This document shows, in pieces, positions 10,273 to 20,651 of a DNA stretch of 64,000 nucleotides. Under the pieces are notes generated by a model that was not told the origin of the DNA, did not search any database, and saw only the letters and a program-made list of their open reading frames with translations. Location: the NCBI RefSeq assembly GCF_029784135.1, contig NC_073746.1, positions 11,276,975 through 11,340,974 of the forward strand. The letters run 5' to 3'. The DNA is from Toxorhynchites rutilus septentrionalis (lineage: Eukaryota > Arthropoda > Insecta > Diptera > Culicidae). The translations under genes and the position numbers were made by a program. The stretch's first letter is position 1, and each line of letters begins with the position of its first letter.

Positions 10273-11093
10273 AACAACAACAACAACTTCTACTTCAACA
10301 AACGAATCTAAACAACCGTCGCGATTGTCAAGAATGATTGGAACTGTCTGATCACTCACATTTCTACTACCATCATACGCCACAACCACCGCTCTCGTAA
10401 CGTAAAGTTGTAAACAGAGCGATCGGTAGTGAGAGGCATTGGAACCTAGGTAGTGCGGACTGAATCAAAACGGCTGTCAAAAAAGATCCAATTGAAATGT
10501 CAAAAGAGATCCAACGATCAGGAGTGTTATTTTTCTTATGATAATCAACACTATAAAAGAGGTATTGTTGTCAAGGGCAAAAATAAGTAAAATTATAAAA
10601 TGAACGAACTACATTTTTCCGTCAATTGTTTAATTAACCATTGCATCTCTAAAAGACCATCTCAGCCTTTCACTGAGCAACGCATTTTTAATGTCCCCTC
10701 TCTTTGTCATAACGTTTTTCCGAACGTAATAAAAACAAACAAAGTCAGAGTCACGTAAATGTTTACTCCTGCGATTTGGAAATATTCGATAAAAAGTGGA
10801 AGGAAGAGCTGCCAGATGATTTTTAAAAAAGTCTGTAAAAACATGTGAATGTCTGTTAAAAATGTGGAAAAGTCTGTAAAAGTGTGCAGATCTATAGAAA
10901 TGTCTTTTAACGTTAATTTTCACTTATTCATTAATACTTTGTACATCACGATGCACGTAAGATTGTATTCTGTATATATATATACAGCCATTCCATGCCA
11001 AACTAATATAGTGGTTCTCAGCTCTTCGTCAAAAGTGGTAATTTTGTTCTTTATCGCAAAACATTAAACTCGTATTTTTTTAATTTGTCATTA
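10273..11093. other. Intergenic sequence without recognised gene
   Basis: No reading frame shows a known domain. The 10806-10905 part begins CTGCCAGATGATTTTT and repeats GTCTGTAAAAA-like words. It resembles the end of the CAGRGATGCCA-type hAT MITEs seen elsewhere in the window, but termini cannot be fixed. Confidence 0.3.
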
Positions 11094-12222
11094 GGGTGCC
11101 CATTTCCATTTTAGGGTGATCCCAAAAATCATTTTTTCCACTTTTTCCCAAAATGACTTTTTTCAAAAATTTATAACTTTCGAACCACTCAACCGATTTA
11201 GATGATCGACATATCAAATTTAAGCCAATGAGCTTTAATTGAGAAATATTTAACTTGCATATAATATGGATCCTATTTTTAATATGGATTGAAAGCTGAG
11301 AACTTTTGCATAAAATATCTCGATATCAGAGATGCTATTTTTTCGTTTTTGAAATATGATTTTGCAAAACTAATCGATGGTTCGAAAAACAATTTTTCCC
11401 CATTTTTCCCACTACAAAAAGTCATAACTTTCGAACTATTGGACCGATTCATATCATCGACATATCAAATTGAAGCTTACGAGATATATTTTTTTTAAAA
11501 ATATTACTTTTGCGAAAAAATTGAATTTTGTTTTTGTAATTATGGATTGAGTTAGTTTTTCATAGTTTTCTCGGTTAAAGATAGGAGCGCTATATTTTTT
11601 TATATTTTTTTATGGAAAGCTGAGGAGTATTTACTTAACATATCTCGATATCAGAGATGCTATAATTATTGTTTTTAAGTTAGAATTTTGTAAATTTAAC
11701 ATGTTTTAAGTCTTCGATCAATATTCATATGTGACTAAACTAGACCTATGCTACTAGAATCCAATCTTCCCGCAAGTGTGAGTTTTGCTTATTGGCTTCA
11801 ATTTAATATATCGATCATCTAAATCGGTTCAGTAGTTCAAATGTTATGATTTTTTGCAGAAAGTTATTTTTGGACAAATGGGGAAAAATGATTTTTTTTT
11901 TAAAATCATATCTAAAAAACGAAAAAATAGCAACCCTGATATCGAGATATGTTGTGTAAAAAATCCTCAGCTTTCAAGAAAAAATATAAAAAAATATAGC
12001 GCCCTCTAGTCCAAAGTCATAAAAAAAATAAAAAACGACTACAATCAATAATTACTAAAATATAATTATGTTTTTCGCAAGTTAAATATTTTTTTATAAA
12101 AGGCTAGGTCAATTTTATATGTCGATCATCTAAATCGATTCAGTGATTCAAATGTTATTAATTTTCATTTGTCATTTTTGGGAAAAAGTGGAAAAAAATT
12201 ATTTTTCGGACCACTTAATAAC
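11094..12222. mobile_element. Foldback element with long inverted termini and internal inverted repeats
   Basis: The ends are inverted copies: left AGGGTGATCCCAAAAATCAT, right reverse complement AAGTGGTCCGAAAAATAAT, continuing through CCACTTTTTCCCAAAA to GATTTAGATGATCGACATA for about 100 bp. A word family (ACTTTCGAACCACTCAACCG and variants, then GATGATCGACATATCAAATT) occurs near 11168 and 11423 in direct orientation and near 11797 and 12105 inverted. A second word, ATATCTCGATATCAGAGATG, occurs near 11318 and 11640 direct and near 11930 inverted. The whole unit can fold on itself. There is no coding capacity. Exact outer ends and target duplication are unresolved; the left end may extend to about 10984. 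Confidence 0.72.
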
Positions 12223-12260
12223 TTATGTGCTGTAAGTGTGTTTAAATGTTTCAACGATCT

Positions 12261-12296
12261 ACACATACATACATACACATACATACACAAACATAC
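12261..12296 (+). repeat. ACAT-rich microsatellite
   Basis: Imperfect ACATACAT repeats just right of the foldback element. Confidence 0.7.
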
Positions 12297-12828
12297 GCGT
12301 TGTTAATTTTTATAAAACACAGTATTTCTCCGTTGATATATTGGACATCCACCAAGGCTTGCGGTCTTGTCGTTTTTATTTAAAAAAAAATGCAGTGTAT
12401 ATTTTCCATCCGCCATGCAAGGCTATACAAGTTTTAGACCACCATGAACCATGTCTGTCGTAACAATATCGAACAGTAACCCATATTTCGTCATAAGCAG
12501 ACACGAAAGCAAATGTAAGTTGTTGAAAATAGAATGAAAATTTTTATTCGATGTTGTTTAAATACATAGGTTGCATAGTCCTGACCCTAACTTCACTATT
12601 TTTCAATAAATCTCCTTGCATTTCAGCAAAACAATCTTGTCTAGAACAGAAAATAATTATCAGAGACGATTTTCGTTCAAGATTTTTCCTTACCTGCAGA
12701 GAATGCAACTGTTCATTAATTGTGAATAACCGTATCCTCTTTTTCGTCTGCAATGATGTCAAGGCAAAAGTACTTATGTGTATGAGTTCCAAACATCATA
12801 CACACCAGATGGGCCAACAAGAAGGACT

Positions 12829-12853
12829 GCGGGCCGCAGGTTGAGTATCGCTG
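12829..12853 (-). mobile_element. Isolated hAT terminus
   Basis: On the minus strand the sequence begins CAGCGATACTCAACCTGCGG, the terminal sequence style of Tip100/Charlie-like hAT transposons. No opposite terminus or matching 8-bp duplication of GTCTAACG was found on the left, so the element is truncated or ancient. Confidence 0.45.
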
Positions 12854-13337
12854 GTCTAACGTCATGTGTATTGATATATACTAAATATAATAACTTTTCT
12901 GTATTAAAACTATGGAAAAATGTCATATGGTGAGTCAAATATTTTTGATGTGATGAATAGATGTGATGAATGTTTTACAGATATGTCTGTAAATTTACAA
13001 ACATATTTGTAAATCTGGCATCTCTGGTGGTCTGAGAATGTATTGCAAGAAATCGCTTGAAAACATGCAAGAATTTGCTTGAGAATGAAGTGGATTGAGT
13101 CCGCACCACTTAGATTGGAACCAACCGTAATTTGGTTAGGTGTCAGAAACAAAATAGTGAGTATCACTACTGAATATTTGGATCTCACGTGCCGTGAGAG
13201 GAATTGAGTGACTATGGTCAGCTTTTTTGTGACATTGACGGTGATGGATTGCAGCTCTGCCAGCAACGCGCGGAGGAGTGGGAGAGGATGAACTTAATGT
13301 GACATAGGAGAAGAAGGGAGGGGAGTATGGTCGTGAT
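12854..13337. other. Intergenic sequence with MITE-end fragments
   Basis: A right end of the hAT-type MITE family (AAATCTGGCATCTCTGG) lies near 13015-13032. The part near 13190-13300 shares GCCGTGAGAGG and GAGAGGATGAAC words with the long-TIR element at 60.66-61.85 kb, suggesting a decayed relative. No gene was recognised. Confidence 0.35.
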
Positions 13338-13412
13338 CAGGGTTGCCAACTATAATTTTCAAAAATCAGGAAAAATTAAAATAAAAATCAGAGAAAATCA
13401 GGACAGCTCATA

Positions 13413-14250
13413 TTGGGTTGTCCGGAAAGTTCGTGACGATTTTTGAGAAAACTGAAGCATTTTTACAGACAGATAAATGCACAATTTTGTTCCACAATCA
13501 TTTGCCATCGTTCATGTAGCTTAAAAATTCTATCCACCCAGAATGTGTTTGCTTTTACATCGAAAACTATTCACGGTATTTTATATGCTGTTCATATAGT
13601 TCATATAGTTTTTGCCCTTGAGAATTTTGCAAGGTTCTGAACCTGATCCAAAAATAAGCTGAAAGTGCAATAACCGGTTAGTTGGAAGAACCCTTCCTAG
13701 CCCGATTCCGAAGTAATTTGTAGTGTGGTCAAGAAGACAAAAAAGACACATTGACTAATTCTGGACTTTAGTTCTGGATCGTTCTGCTTCTGGATTGGTT
13801 TAATTTGTCCACCTCTGAGTAGCACTTGTGTGAATGTATCGACTAGTTGCTTGGTAGAAGCTCATAGTCCAGAATTCTTTCCCAATCCCACCACAGTATA
13901 TCACACACAGGTCAGTCACAGGGTATGACTTTCTTCGGGTAAATCGGCTTTGAGGTTAGCCAATTTTTTCGGTTACCCAAAATTTTCAGCCGCTCAACAC
14001 TATTGTAAATGATTCATTTTCACCACCCGTCACGATTTGTTTTTAAACGGCATTTTCATTGCGTTTTTGAAGTGTGTCGCAGACCGCGATGCAATCTATT
14101 CAAGTTTTTTTTGGTCAAAATCTGTGGGACCTATGCATTGTAACGACTTACGTAATCAAGTTTCACCAGAACCACATGAACGGTTCTCGTATCCCGAGTA
14201 TTATTCTTGATCAACGTTTCGATTTGGTATTTATCTGAAGTGGCTTTCCA
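13413..14250 (-). pseudogene. Degenerate mariner transposase
   Basis: A mariner terminus TTGGGTTGTCCGGAAAG begins at 13413 after a TA. The adjoining minus strand encodes a C-terminal block, LHERWQMIVEQN, typical of the end of mariner transposases. Further in, near 14000-14080, it encodes CDTLQKRNENAV, a stop, then KQIVTGG, matching the VTGDEKW region around the first catalytic Asp. Block order is correct for a minus-strand element. Many stops and shifts are present. The far terminus was not found. Confidence 0.72.
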
Positions 14251-14747
14251 AACAAGTTTATATAGATTATTCAATTTTATTATTTATAAATGTTCCATAT
14301 GCCGTTTTGATGTGCTCAGATGTTATTTGCTGCGAAATACAACGCAACCTGTATCTTTTTTGTTTAGTTCTACATAATTTTAAGTGGCTAACATTCTTTC
14401 GTTGTTTCCGTTTCTAGTCTATTCTTTTAATCTTCGTTTTATTAGGATTGAATTGAGAGAAAAGTCGTTCAACCAATGTTGAGGAATGTGGAAGATTATC
14501 AATTCTGGACTCTCCCAGAAGTGGAAAGGCAGAGTGTTCCCGGAACATTTGATCGCTAATATTTTTTTCAAAAACATGCAGCACTACAGTAAATTACAGA
14601 AAAATCTATACTCAGAATTTATCTGCGTTCATAGCTCATATTTTGGACTGAATACTTACTAACCACAAAAGAAAAAATATCAGCAGAGGAAGAATTGAAG
14701 ATTGTTTTCAAAATTTTATGTTAGTTGGTTCGGTTATATAAATCTTT

Positions 14748-15059
14748 TTATATAATTTTTTTTTTCTCTTGGGTAATTTTACACTCTGAAGTGTACTCCT
14801 TTATCAATAACATTACGGCTACTCTTGCATACACATCATCCTCACTAAGGTAATGTTGTGCCTCAAACTTAATCTTGTTGTAATTCCTAAAATTTGTCAA
14901 ATATTCTGGTTTCATGAAATTATTCAGTACCGTTTCCAAAATCTTAGAACAATTTGAGTGTTGTGAATATAATTCGAGATTTTCATTCTGGAAGCTCGAA
15001 GCTAGGGATTCTAGTGTGTTTATTATGGATATTTTTTTCTGATAAAATGAAAAGTACAA
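14748..15059 (-). CDS. Unrecognised ORF inside the hAT-like remnant
   Basis: An open frame of 103 residues, rich in Lys, Asn and Glu, containing NYNKIKFEAQHYLSEDDVYA. I recognise no family. Its place between hAT-like termini makes a fragment of that element's transposase plausible, but no hAT signature is visible. It may be chance in AT-rich DNA. Confidence 0.2.
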   Translation of the reverse strand: MYFSFYQKKISIINTLESLASSFQNENLELYSQHSNCSKILETVLNNFMKPEYLTNFRNYNKIKFEAQHYLSEDDVYARVAVMLLIKEYTSECKITQEKKKII

Positions 15060-15234
15060 AAATCATGATAAATCAGGATCATTTTATAAAAATCAGGGTG
15101 AATTGAGTGTTTGTCAGGGTATCAGGGAACGTCACAAAAAGTCTGGGAAATCCTGAAAAATCAGGAAGGTTGACATCTCTGGTCGTTACGTTACGTAACA
15201 ACGTTCCATTTTTATTCCTAAATAAATTCACGCG

Positions 15235-15880
15235 CCTTTGATTTTGGGACCAGTAAGAAGGCACCGATTAATGCATCTCGAATATCGCGTAAATCTACCG
15301 GATCATGATTTTGTCATGACTGCTAAACATAAACTAATTCCGTCTGTTATCGCAGGATGCAAAATGAAGCAAGGTCATGCTGAAGCAGTTCAATGCAGTG
15401 GTCCAATGTACGTTTCATTTCGTTTAGGAAGGCACTGTTCTTCGAACGATTTTTCTCATGGGATCGATTTTAAAAGGGTGTGCGAGCTGCCTGAATTCTA
15501 GATTATTCGATATCAAGGAATAATCAAGCCAGTAATAATAAAATCTCGTTTTAAGAATATCATAGATATTTCTGGTTTAGCATTTTAATCAATTGAATCT
15601 CGATGCAATATTAGTTGCTACAAATGCTCCAGGACGTAATGCTTTCAACTGAGTTGAAAATCGGATAGCTCGTCTTCGTCGTCGTGAAGGATATCACTTT
15701 GATGAAAAACTCAAAACGATTCCCCTGCATACTCAAATCGTTAACTGATGTGTGGAATACCCTAGCGATCGGTGGATATTCTGTTAAAGCAGAATATATC
15801 TAGTCCGCAAACTCCCTAATCGATGAAGCAGAATTAGTACGATATGAGGCTAAGTGGTTTGCTGTTTGAATTAAAATATT
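15235..15880 (+). pseudogene. Relic of a repetitive uncharacterised insect protein (NAPGR..FN region)
   Basis: Blocks in consistent order but changing frames: LPDHDFVMTAKHKLIPSV, then GPMYVSFRLGRHCSS, DF..VCELPEF, and, after stops, ATNAPGRNAFN with VENRIARLRR. From memory, this order resembles a multi-copy uncharacterised protein family in arthropods whose members share PDHDF, KHKLIPSV, GPTY and ATNAPGRSAFNRVERR blocks. Its biochemical role is unknown to me. There are several stops between blocks, so the copy is dead. Confidence 0.45.
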
Positions 15881-15884
15881 AGGT

Positions 15885-16250
15885 CGATTAGGTCCAGTCC
15901 AAACAAATTGAGTTGCTGCTCGACCACGAAGAGTCGACCAAGACGCTTCTCTCCCTTGATCACAACTTCACAGGAACACTCAACTTCCAGCTTCAAGGGT
16001 TTTTCCGATGCTGTGGTAGCTTGAAGTGTTATAGGGATTGTTGTGGGTTACCCGAATTCCTTTCTTTTCTGCTCCGAAATGATACTGATATCCGATGCAG
16101 TGTCGAACCAGTGTCGCTTCCGACTGCTCACTTCTGCGCATTTCTAGTCACCGTCACCTTGGATGAGTTCCGTTTTCCTGTGGATCTTTGTGACCTACCC
16201 AACGCATGACACCACAGTTCCAACAAGGAGATGCTGGACCGGCACCTCGT
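15885..16250 (-). pseudogene. Ty3/gypsy gag-protease relic
   Basis: The minus strand starts with CWNCGVMRWVGHKD, a zinc-knuckle core that lacks its last Cys. Next come FDTASDISIISEQKRKEFG, a retropepsin active site of the DT(A/G)S type, and near 15890 VVEQQLNLFGLDLIDL, the usual end of the protease domain in K02A2.6-like gypsy elements. At least one frameshift separates the blocks. No LTR was seen. Confidence 0.65.
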
Positions 16251-17060
16251 TGATTTGGGGATCTTGATTCTGGTGATCTTCTCCCTGAACCTTTTTATTC
16301 GGACCTCTGGTTTTTGAGTTACGATTTTTTCAATAAAAAGAATAATGGTTCTGCATACGCCTTCAGTCGTAATTCAAAATTGGTCTTATGATAATGAAAA
16401 TTCTTTTAAATTTGGACCTTTGGTAGTTGCCACCATTGTAGAAGGTTTCAAAAAAAAATCGGCGAGGATCGCGTCAAAATCTGCCGTTTTTTCGGCTGGT
16501 TCATCCGCTGTGTTTCCGTGCAATTAGACGCGCGACCCATTTTTCGTTGACTGCAACTAGAAATCCAGAATTAAAAACTCACATACTTCTTGTTTACATT
16601 ATAAATACTTACCAGGATCCGAAAAACACAAAATACCATCGAGAAGCAATCAATTTTGTTCAAAAATCGGTCGAAACAACACTAGTAACAGCCAAAACGA
16701 GGAACTGGTCTTAAATTTTGTCGCGCTGGTTTTCAACTTTTGACATCTATCAGTGCGTCTTGCTAAAACGGGTTGCTTTGATTGCATTAGTATTGCGGTT
16801 TTTAAAATTTGTCATACTATTACAAGTGCTTGCCGCTAGGTCTCGCATTTACTGTATTTGTATTGGCATTTAAAATCAATTTGAATATTTTTTTTTATTT
16901 TTTTTGTTTTGTCCGACACTGTATGCACAGTATTCTTCCATAATCTATCATCATTATTCAGACAGATTCAGTTCAAGGTATTTTTAATGGTACTGATTGA
17001 GTTGAAATATTTGCTCCTGAGAGAATTTCGCATGATCCTGAACCTGTGATAATCTGCAGG
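16251..17060. other. Intergenic sequence without recognised gene
   Basis: No coding or terminal-repeat signal was recognised. The right part is T-rich. Confidence 0.3.
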
Positions 17061-17075
17061 AGCAAAAATTCTCCC
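17061..17075 (+). repeat. 15-bp direct repeat, left copy
   Basis: AGCAAAAATTCTCCC. It is identical to 18126-18140 and flanks the TTAA-bounded element. Confidence 0.85.
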
Positions 17076-17081
17076 GGTTAA

Positions 17082-18118
17082 GGTGAAGGTGGAAGCTAGC
17101 CACAAATGGCTGACACAATGGCGCTCATTTCTTTCATCTCCGTCCCTCACCCCTCGCCCGAAAATCAATAATTTCGCGAAACAGTGTGAAGAAAATTATC
17201 GTTTTCGCACACTTCCCATGGAGTAATATCAACCAAAATTTAATCGATTACTCACAAGATATCAAAATTTCATCTGCTGTCGCACTGTATAGTGAAAAAC
17301 GTCGGAAAACTCGAGCAAGTGCTCTGAAAGTTAAATTTTCATTTTTCAATCTTCGGCAATGGTTTTGTTTGTGTTGGTGAAAGCATCGTTATTTTTTTTA
17401 CACTGATGCCAGACAACATCATCGAAACAGCTATCAAAACCACTCAATAAAATGTTATTCCTGAGTCATAGCCTTTCATGTCATGAAAATCAATAGAATA
17501 AAATAGTGTTGATATCAAAACAATCATTATTTTTACGTTTAATGGGTCTATAATGTAAGTTTTAGCAACTTTAACATTGGGTAAGAAAATTGTATTGCAG
17601 AGCTCGGAACACTGCCACGGCTGCCTATGCTTTCAAAAACAATAAACGGAAAAGTATTACATTCAATCAAAATGTCTCAGCCAACGAAGAGAAGGGTTAA
17701 GGTTCTCCAACGTGAATATGTGAAAACAATACGACCAACGAAGGAAAATATTGAGGAATTATCAGCATCGAGTTACTATGCGGTAGAACTTGTTAATATC
17801 AAAAGAGCCCCAATTCGCATGTGTTATAAATTTGCACATGTTACGCTCGCGTATAATCAGAATTTTACTTCATATGCAAAAATACCCCTTCTATATATTT
17901 ATGTTTGCAATAGGCTTGGTTCATCGGAACATATCGTGCATACATTTAACTTCAGTATTGAATTGTTATTTTTTTTTTAAATGTATTCAAAGACTCGTGT
18001 CAATGAAGCGCCACACAGTCTGATAAGTGAATTGATCTTCTCTCACAAACATCATTTCCCCCCCTTTTTACACGTGGTTTTACCTATACTACTACAATGG
18101 CTAGCTTCCACCTTCACC
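17082..18118. mobile_element. Unclassified TTAA-bounded element with 21-bp inverted termini
   Basis: TTAA at 17078-17081 and 18119-18122 bracket a 1037-bp unit. Its ends are perfect inverted copies for 21 bp (left begins GGTGAAGGTGGAAGCTAGCC). Outside the TTAA, a perfect 15-bp direct repeat lies on both sides. The interior from 17102 to about 17809 has a second copy at 63349-64000, so this is a dispersed family. TTAA targets occur in piggyBac and a few other DNA-transposon groups, but these termini do not start with CCC. Classification is open. Confidence 0.65.
17672..17980 (+). CDS. Short ORF conserved in the dispersed TTAA-bounded family
   Basis: The ORF starts MSQPTKRRVKVLQREYVKTI and contains SSYYAVELVN. 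The copy near 63890 keeps the start (MPRPTERRVK) and, after a frame change, the SSYYAEELVN block, so this part is shared sequence. No known domain is recognisable. It could be the remains of the element's own gene or captured sequence; the last 40 residues are AT-rich and may be chance. Confidence 0.3.
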   Translation: MSQPTKRRVKVLQREYVKTIRPTKENIEELSASSYYAVELVNIKRAPIRMCYKFAHVTLAYNQNFTSYAKIPLLYIYVCNRLGSSEHIVHTFNFSIELLFFF

Positions 18119-18125
18119 TTAATTC

Positions 18126-18140
18126 AGCAAAAATTCTCCC
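18126..18140 (+). repeat. 15-bp direct repeat, right copy
   Basis: AGCAAAAATTCTCCC, identical to 17061-17075. Confidence 0.85.
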
Positions 18141-18410
18141 ATTCCACAATCTTCCACAATTCTTCACATAACATCAAAATTAAATGTGCAGCGATATCAT
18201 GTTACATGATTCAGCCGGACAATTCACTAGTCCGAAGCATGAAATCTCACCTAATGACGAACTATAGTCATGCCATTCGCCTACGGGAATGCAGTGACTA
18301 GCTAAAACTCACTTCATTCGCCGCGCGGAATAAGGGGAAATGTGTCTCATTGTCAATGCAGAGAACGTAATTTTCGAAGAACTTGGAAGAAGCAAAAAAA
18401 GTCACAGGAG

Positions 18411-18431
18411 GGTTGTGTCCGAGACACGACC
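18411..18431 (+). repeat. Dispersed hairpin motif, copy 1
   Basis: GGTTGTGTC-CGA-GACACGACC forms a 9-bp stem with a 3-base loop. It is followed by GCATAGCTGACGTAGG. A near-identical motif lies at 38759-38779 with the same following context. Confidence 0.6.
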
Positions 18432-18510
18432 GCATAGCTGACGTAGGATTCCGTTAAGCTATCTGTTGTGTTTTGATATGCTTGAAGAATTACACCGTTA
18501 AACTCTTTAA

Positions 18511-18753
18511 CCCTCTAAGACCCAAATTTTTCATTCGTCTAAAAAAACATTCCACTTTTATTTCGAATTTCCGACTTTCAACATAAAATACTTCTAGCAG
18601 AAAGCTGCCAGCATAAAACCAATGTGTATGTGTGATAGATGAAAAATATTCTAAAGACGTTCTAGTGGGGGGGAACATTGAAAATAATGACTGAATAATT
18701 TGGAGAAAAAATTCCGTGAAGCCCGTCTAAAGGCGGGGTTGGGCTTTAGAGGG
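18511..18753. mobile_element. piggyBac-type MITE (243 bp)
   Basis: Flanked by TTAA at 18507-18510 and 18754-18757. The inverted ends are CCCTCTAAGACCCAA and CCCTCTAAAGCCCAA (13 of 15 identical). A TTAA duplication with ends starting CCC is the piggyBac pattern. There is no coding capacity. Confidence 0.82.
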
Positions 18754-19325
18754 TTAATAAAGATTTGGTGGCCCCGAAAATACTCGTTTTGTTTGGTTGT
18801 TGGGTATTGTTAGTTCACTCCCCCAGTGTTTACCTAGTGACGATGACAGAAAGATGGTAAATAGTCGTTGGATGGTGCGTATCAGATAGAAGATGTCGAA
18901 TGAGATATGGTAAAGATAATTTTCTTTTATAATTTTTACTTTCTGAGTGTTTACCTTTTATTCAACCCAATGCGAATTTTAATTGGACTAACAACATCTA
19001 ATACTATACACTATGTAAAAAAATTATAGACACCCTCGTAATGGTATCAGCATTTTTGTTGAAAATGTTGACACACTCCTATTATTCAATTTTTCTTTTA
19101 GCTGTAAGTGATGTCCCTTTTGAGTAAAGCAAAATGAGCAGAATAAATAAATTTTCGTAGTAGTATTTATTTACAGGCGCAGCAAATAAACAAGGCCATC
19201 CCTACATATGATGCCAAAAAATTATGCACACCCCTTGAAAAATGACATTAGATGGTAGAGCTTTGTTTTGATTTGTAAACATCCAACGATAAACAAGTTG
19301 AAAGTGGCAGTCCAGATCATTTTCT

Positions 19326-20409
19326 GTGATTTGCGAAGTTCCTTTGAATATCAAGCAATTGATAATTTCTCACCATGAATCTGAAAATGGTTACCAAACA
19401 ATAAGTCAAATGGTCAATCTGAGCAAAAATACAATTGCGTCGATCATCCAAAAGTATAAACGAGATTGGGTACAATTGCTCGCCAGAAGGGACAAGGACG
19501 AAAACGTAAAACAACACCTAATATTGACAGATTCATCAAACGAAGGATTCAGGAAAATCGGCGACTATCTGCTCCAAAACTGGCAGCTGAGCTTCCAACC
19601 TTCTACAATGTTTCAGTACACCCTCAAACTGTCCGGAACAGAATAAAGGAGTTGGGTTTTGGAGGGCATGTAGCTGTAAAAAAGCCATGGTTGTCGAAGA
19701 AAAACATAAAACTTCGCTTGAAATGGGCTAGGGAACATCCAACTTGGACAATTGATGACTGGAAGCATGTGTTGTGGTCTGATGAGACAAAAATCACCTT
19801 GTTTGGCTCTGACGGAATCATTCGGACGTGGAGAAAACCAGGAGATCGCTTGAACTTGAAGTGTTTGCGACCTACCGTGAAGCACGGAGGAGGTATGACT
19901 ATTTGAATAATATTTATTGAAGGAGTGAAGCTTTATTGATAGGTTATATTGCAGGACGAGTGATGGTGTGGGGTTCTATGTCCTGGAATGGTTGCGGAAC
20001 GTTGGAACTCATTGACAAGATCATGACAAAGGAAGTTTACTTGGACATTCTGGAATGTAACCTCCACACCAGTGCCAGAAAGTTGAAGATGTCTTGGAAT
20101 TTCATCTTTCAACATGATGGTGATCCTAAACACACCTCGAAACTAGTAACGCAATGACTTGAGAAAAATAAAATAAAGGTCCTGGATTGGGTTCCTCAAT
20201 CTCCAGACCTTAACCCTATCGAACATCTATGGTCCATTCTCAAGATAAAAGTTCGAGAACAAATCCCAACGAATCTGGGGGAGCTAAAGCAGGTCATTGT
20301 TGATGAATGGAACAAAATCGAGCCATCCGTTTTCCTTAAGCTTGTGGAATCCATGCCGGATCGATGCCAGGCCGTAATCCAGGCAAAAGGAGGCCACACA
20401 CGATTTTAA
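19326..20409 (+). pseudogene. Tc1-family transposase (DD34E) with an apparent intron
   Basis: The N-terminal helix-turn-helix region reads NGYQTISQMVNLSKNT. A one-base frameshift near 19465 moves the frame to GTIARQKGQGRKRKTTP, the arginine-rich linker. The catalytic residues are all present: Asp in LWSDETKI, Asp in FIFQHDGDPKHTS, and Glu in DLNPIEHLW, with 34 residues between the last two. A TGA near 20155 interrupts the region after the second Asp. Between KHGGG and VMVWG lies a 62-bp sequence with splice signals (19893-19954, GTATGACT to TTGCAG) whose removal rejoins the conserved KHGGGxVMVWG motif. The C-terminus ends KGGHTRF. Two lesions make this copy inactive. Confidence 0.9.
19893..19954 (+). 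other. Apparent intron inside the Tc1 transposase gene
   Basis: A GT...AG interval of 62 bp. Splicing joins GG|A-G to GA-CGA-GTG and gives the conserved Gly-Arg-Val-Met-Val-Trp-Gly run without frame loss. Confidence 0.65.
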
Positions 20410-20651
20410 ATGCGCAAATATCTAAGGGTGTGTTTAATTTTTTGGTGTTGATTTCTCTTGTTATTTTTTCTAACATTTACCTTCTGAAGTATTAGATAAG
20501 TTTGAAATGTTTTTATGTTACTGAATAAACGTCAAATAATAAACGAGTAAGTTCATACTGTTTTTTGAGTTTTATTCATTGCCATTTAAAAGATGCCAGC
20601 TAGACTAAAAACAGTCAATAGAGGGTGTGTATAATTTTTTTACATAGTGTA

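Larger units (their letters stand above)
13338..15181. mobile_element. hAT-like element remnant invaded by a mariner
   Basis: The left end reads CAGGGTTGCCAAC and the right end, reversed, CAGAGATGTCAAC; 10 of 13 positions agree. Both subterminal regions repeat AAATCAGG-type words. Flanking octamers GTCGTGAT (13330-13337) and GTCGTTAC (15182-15189) agree at 6 of 8 positions, compatible with an old hAT-type duplication. The interior contains a mariner relic on the left and an unrecognised minus-strand ORF on the right. Confidence 0.5.
19009..20649 (+). mobile_element. Tc1-like transposon, full length
   Basis: TA duplications at 19007-19008 and 20650-20651 flank a 1641-bp element. Its ends are inverted copies, CACTATGTAAAAAAATTATA and, after one difference, ACACCCTC. 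The element holds one transposase gene in plus orientation that is now broken. Confidence 0.92.
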
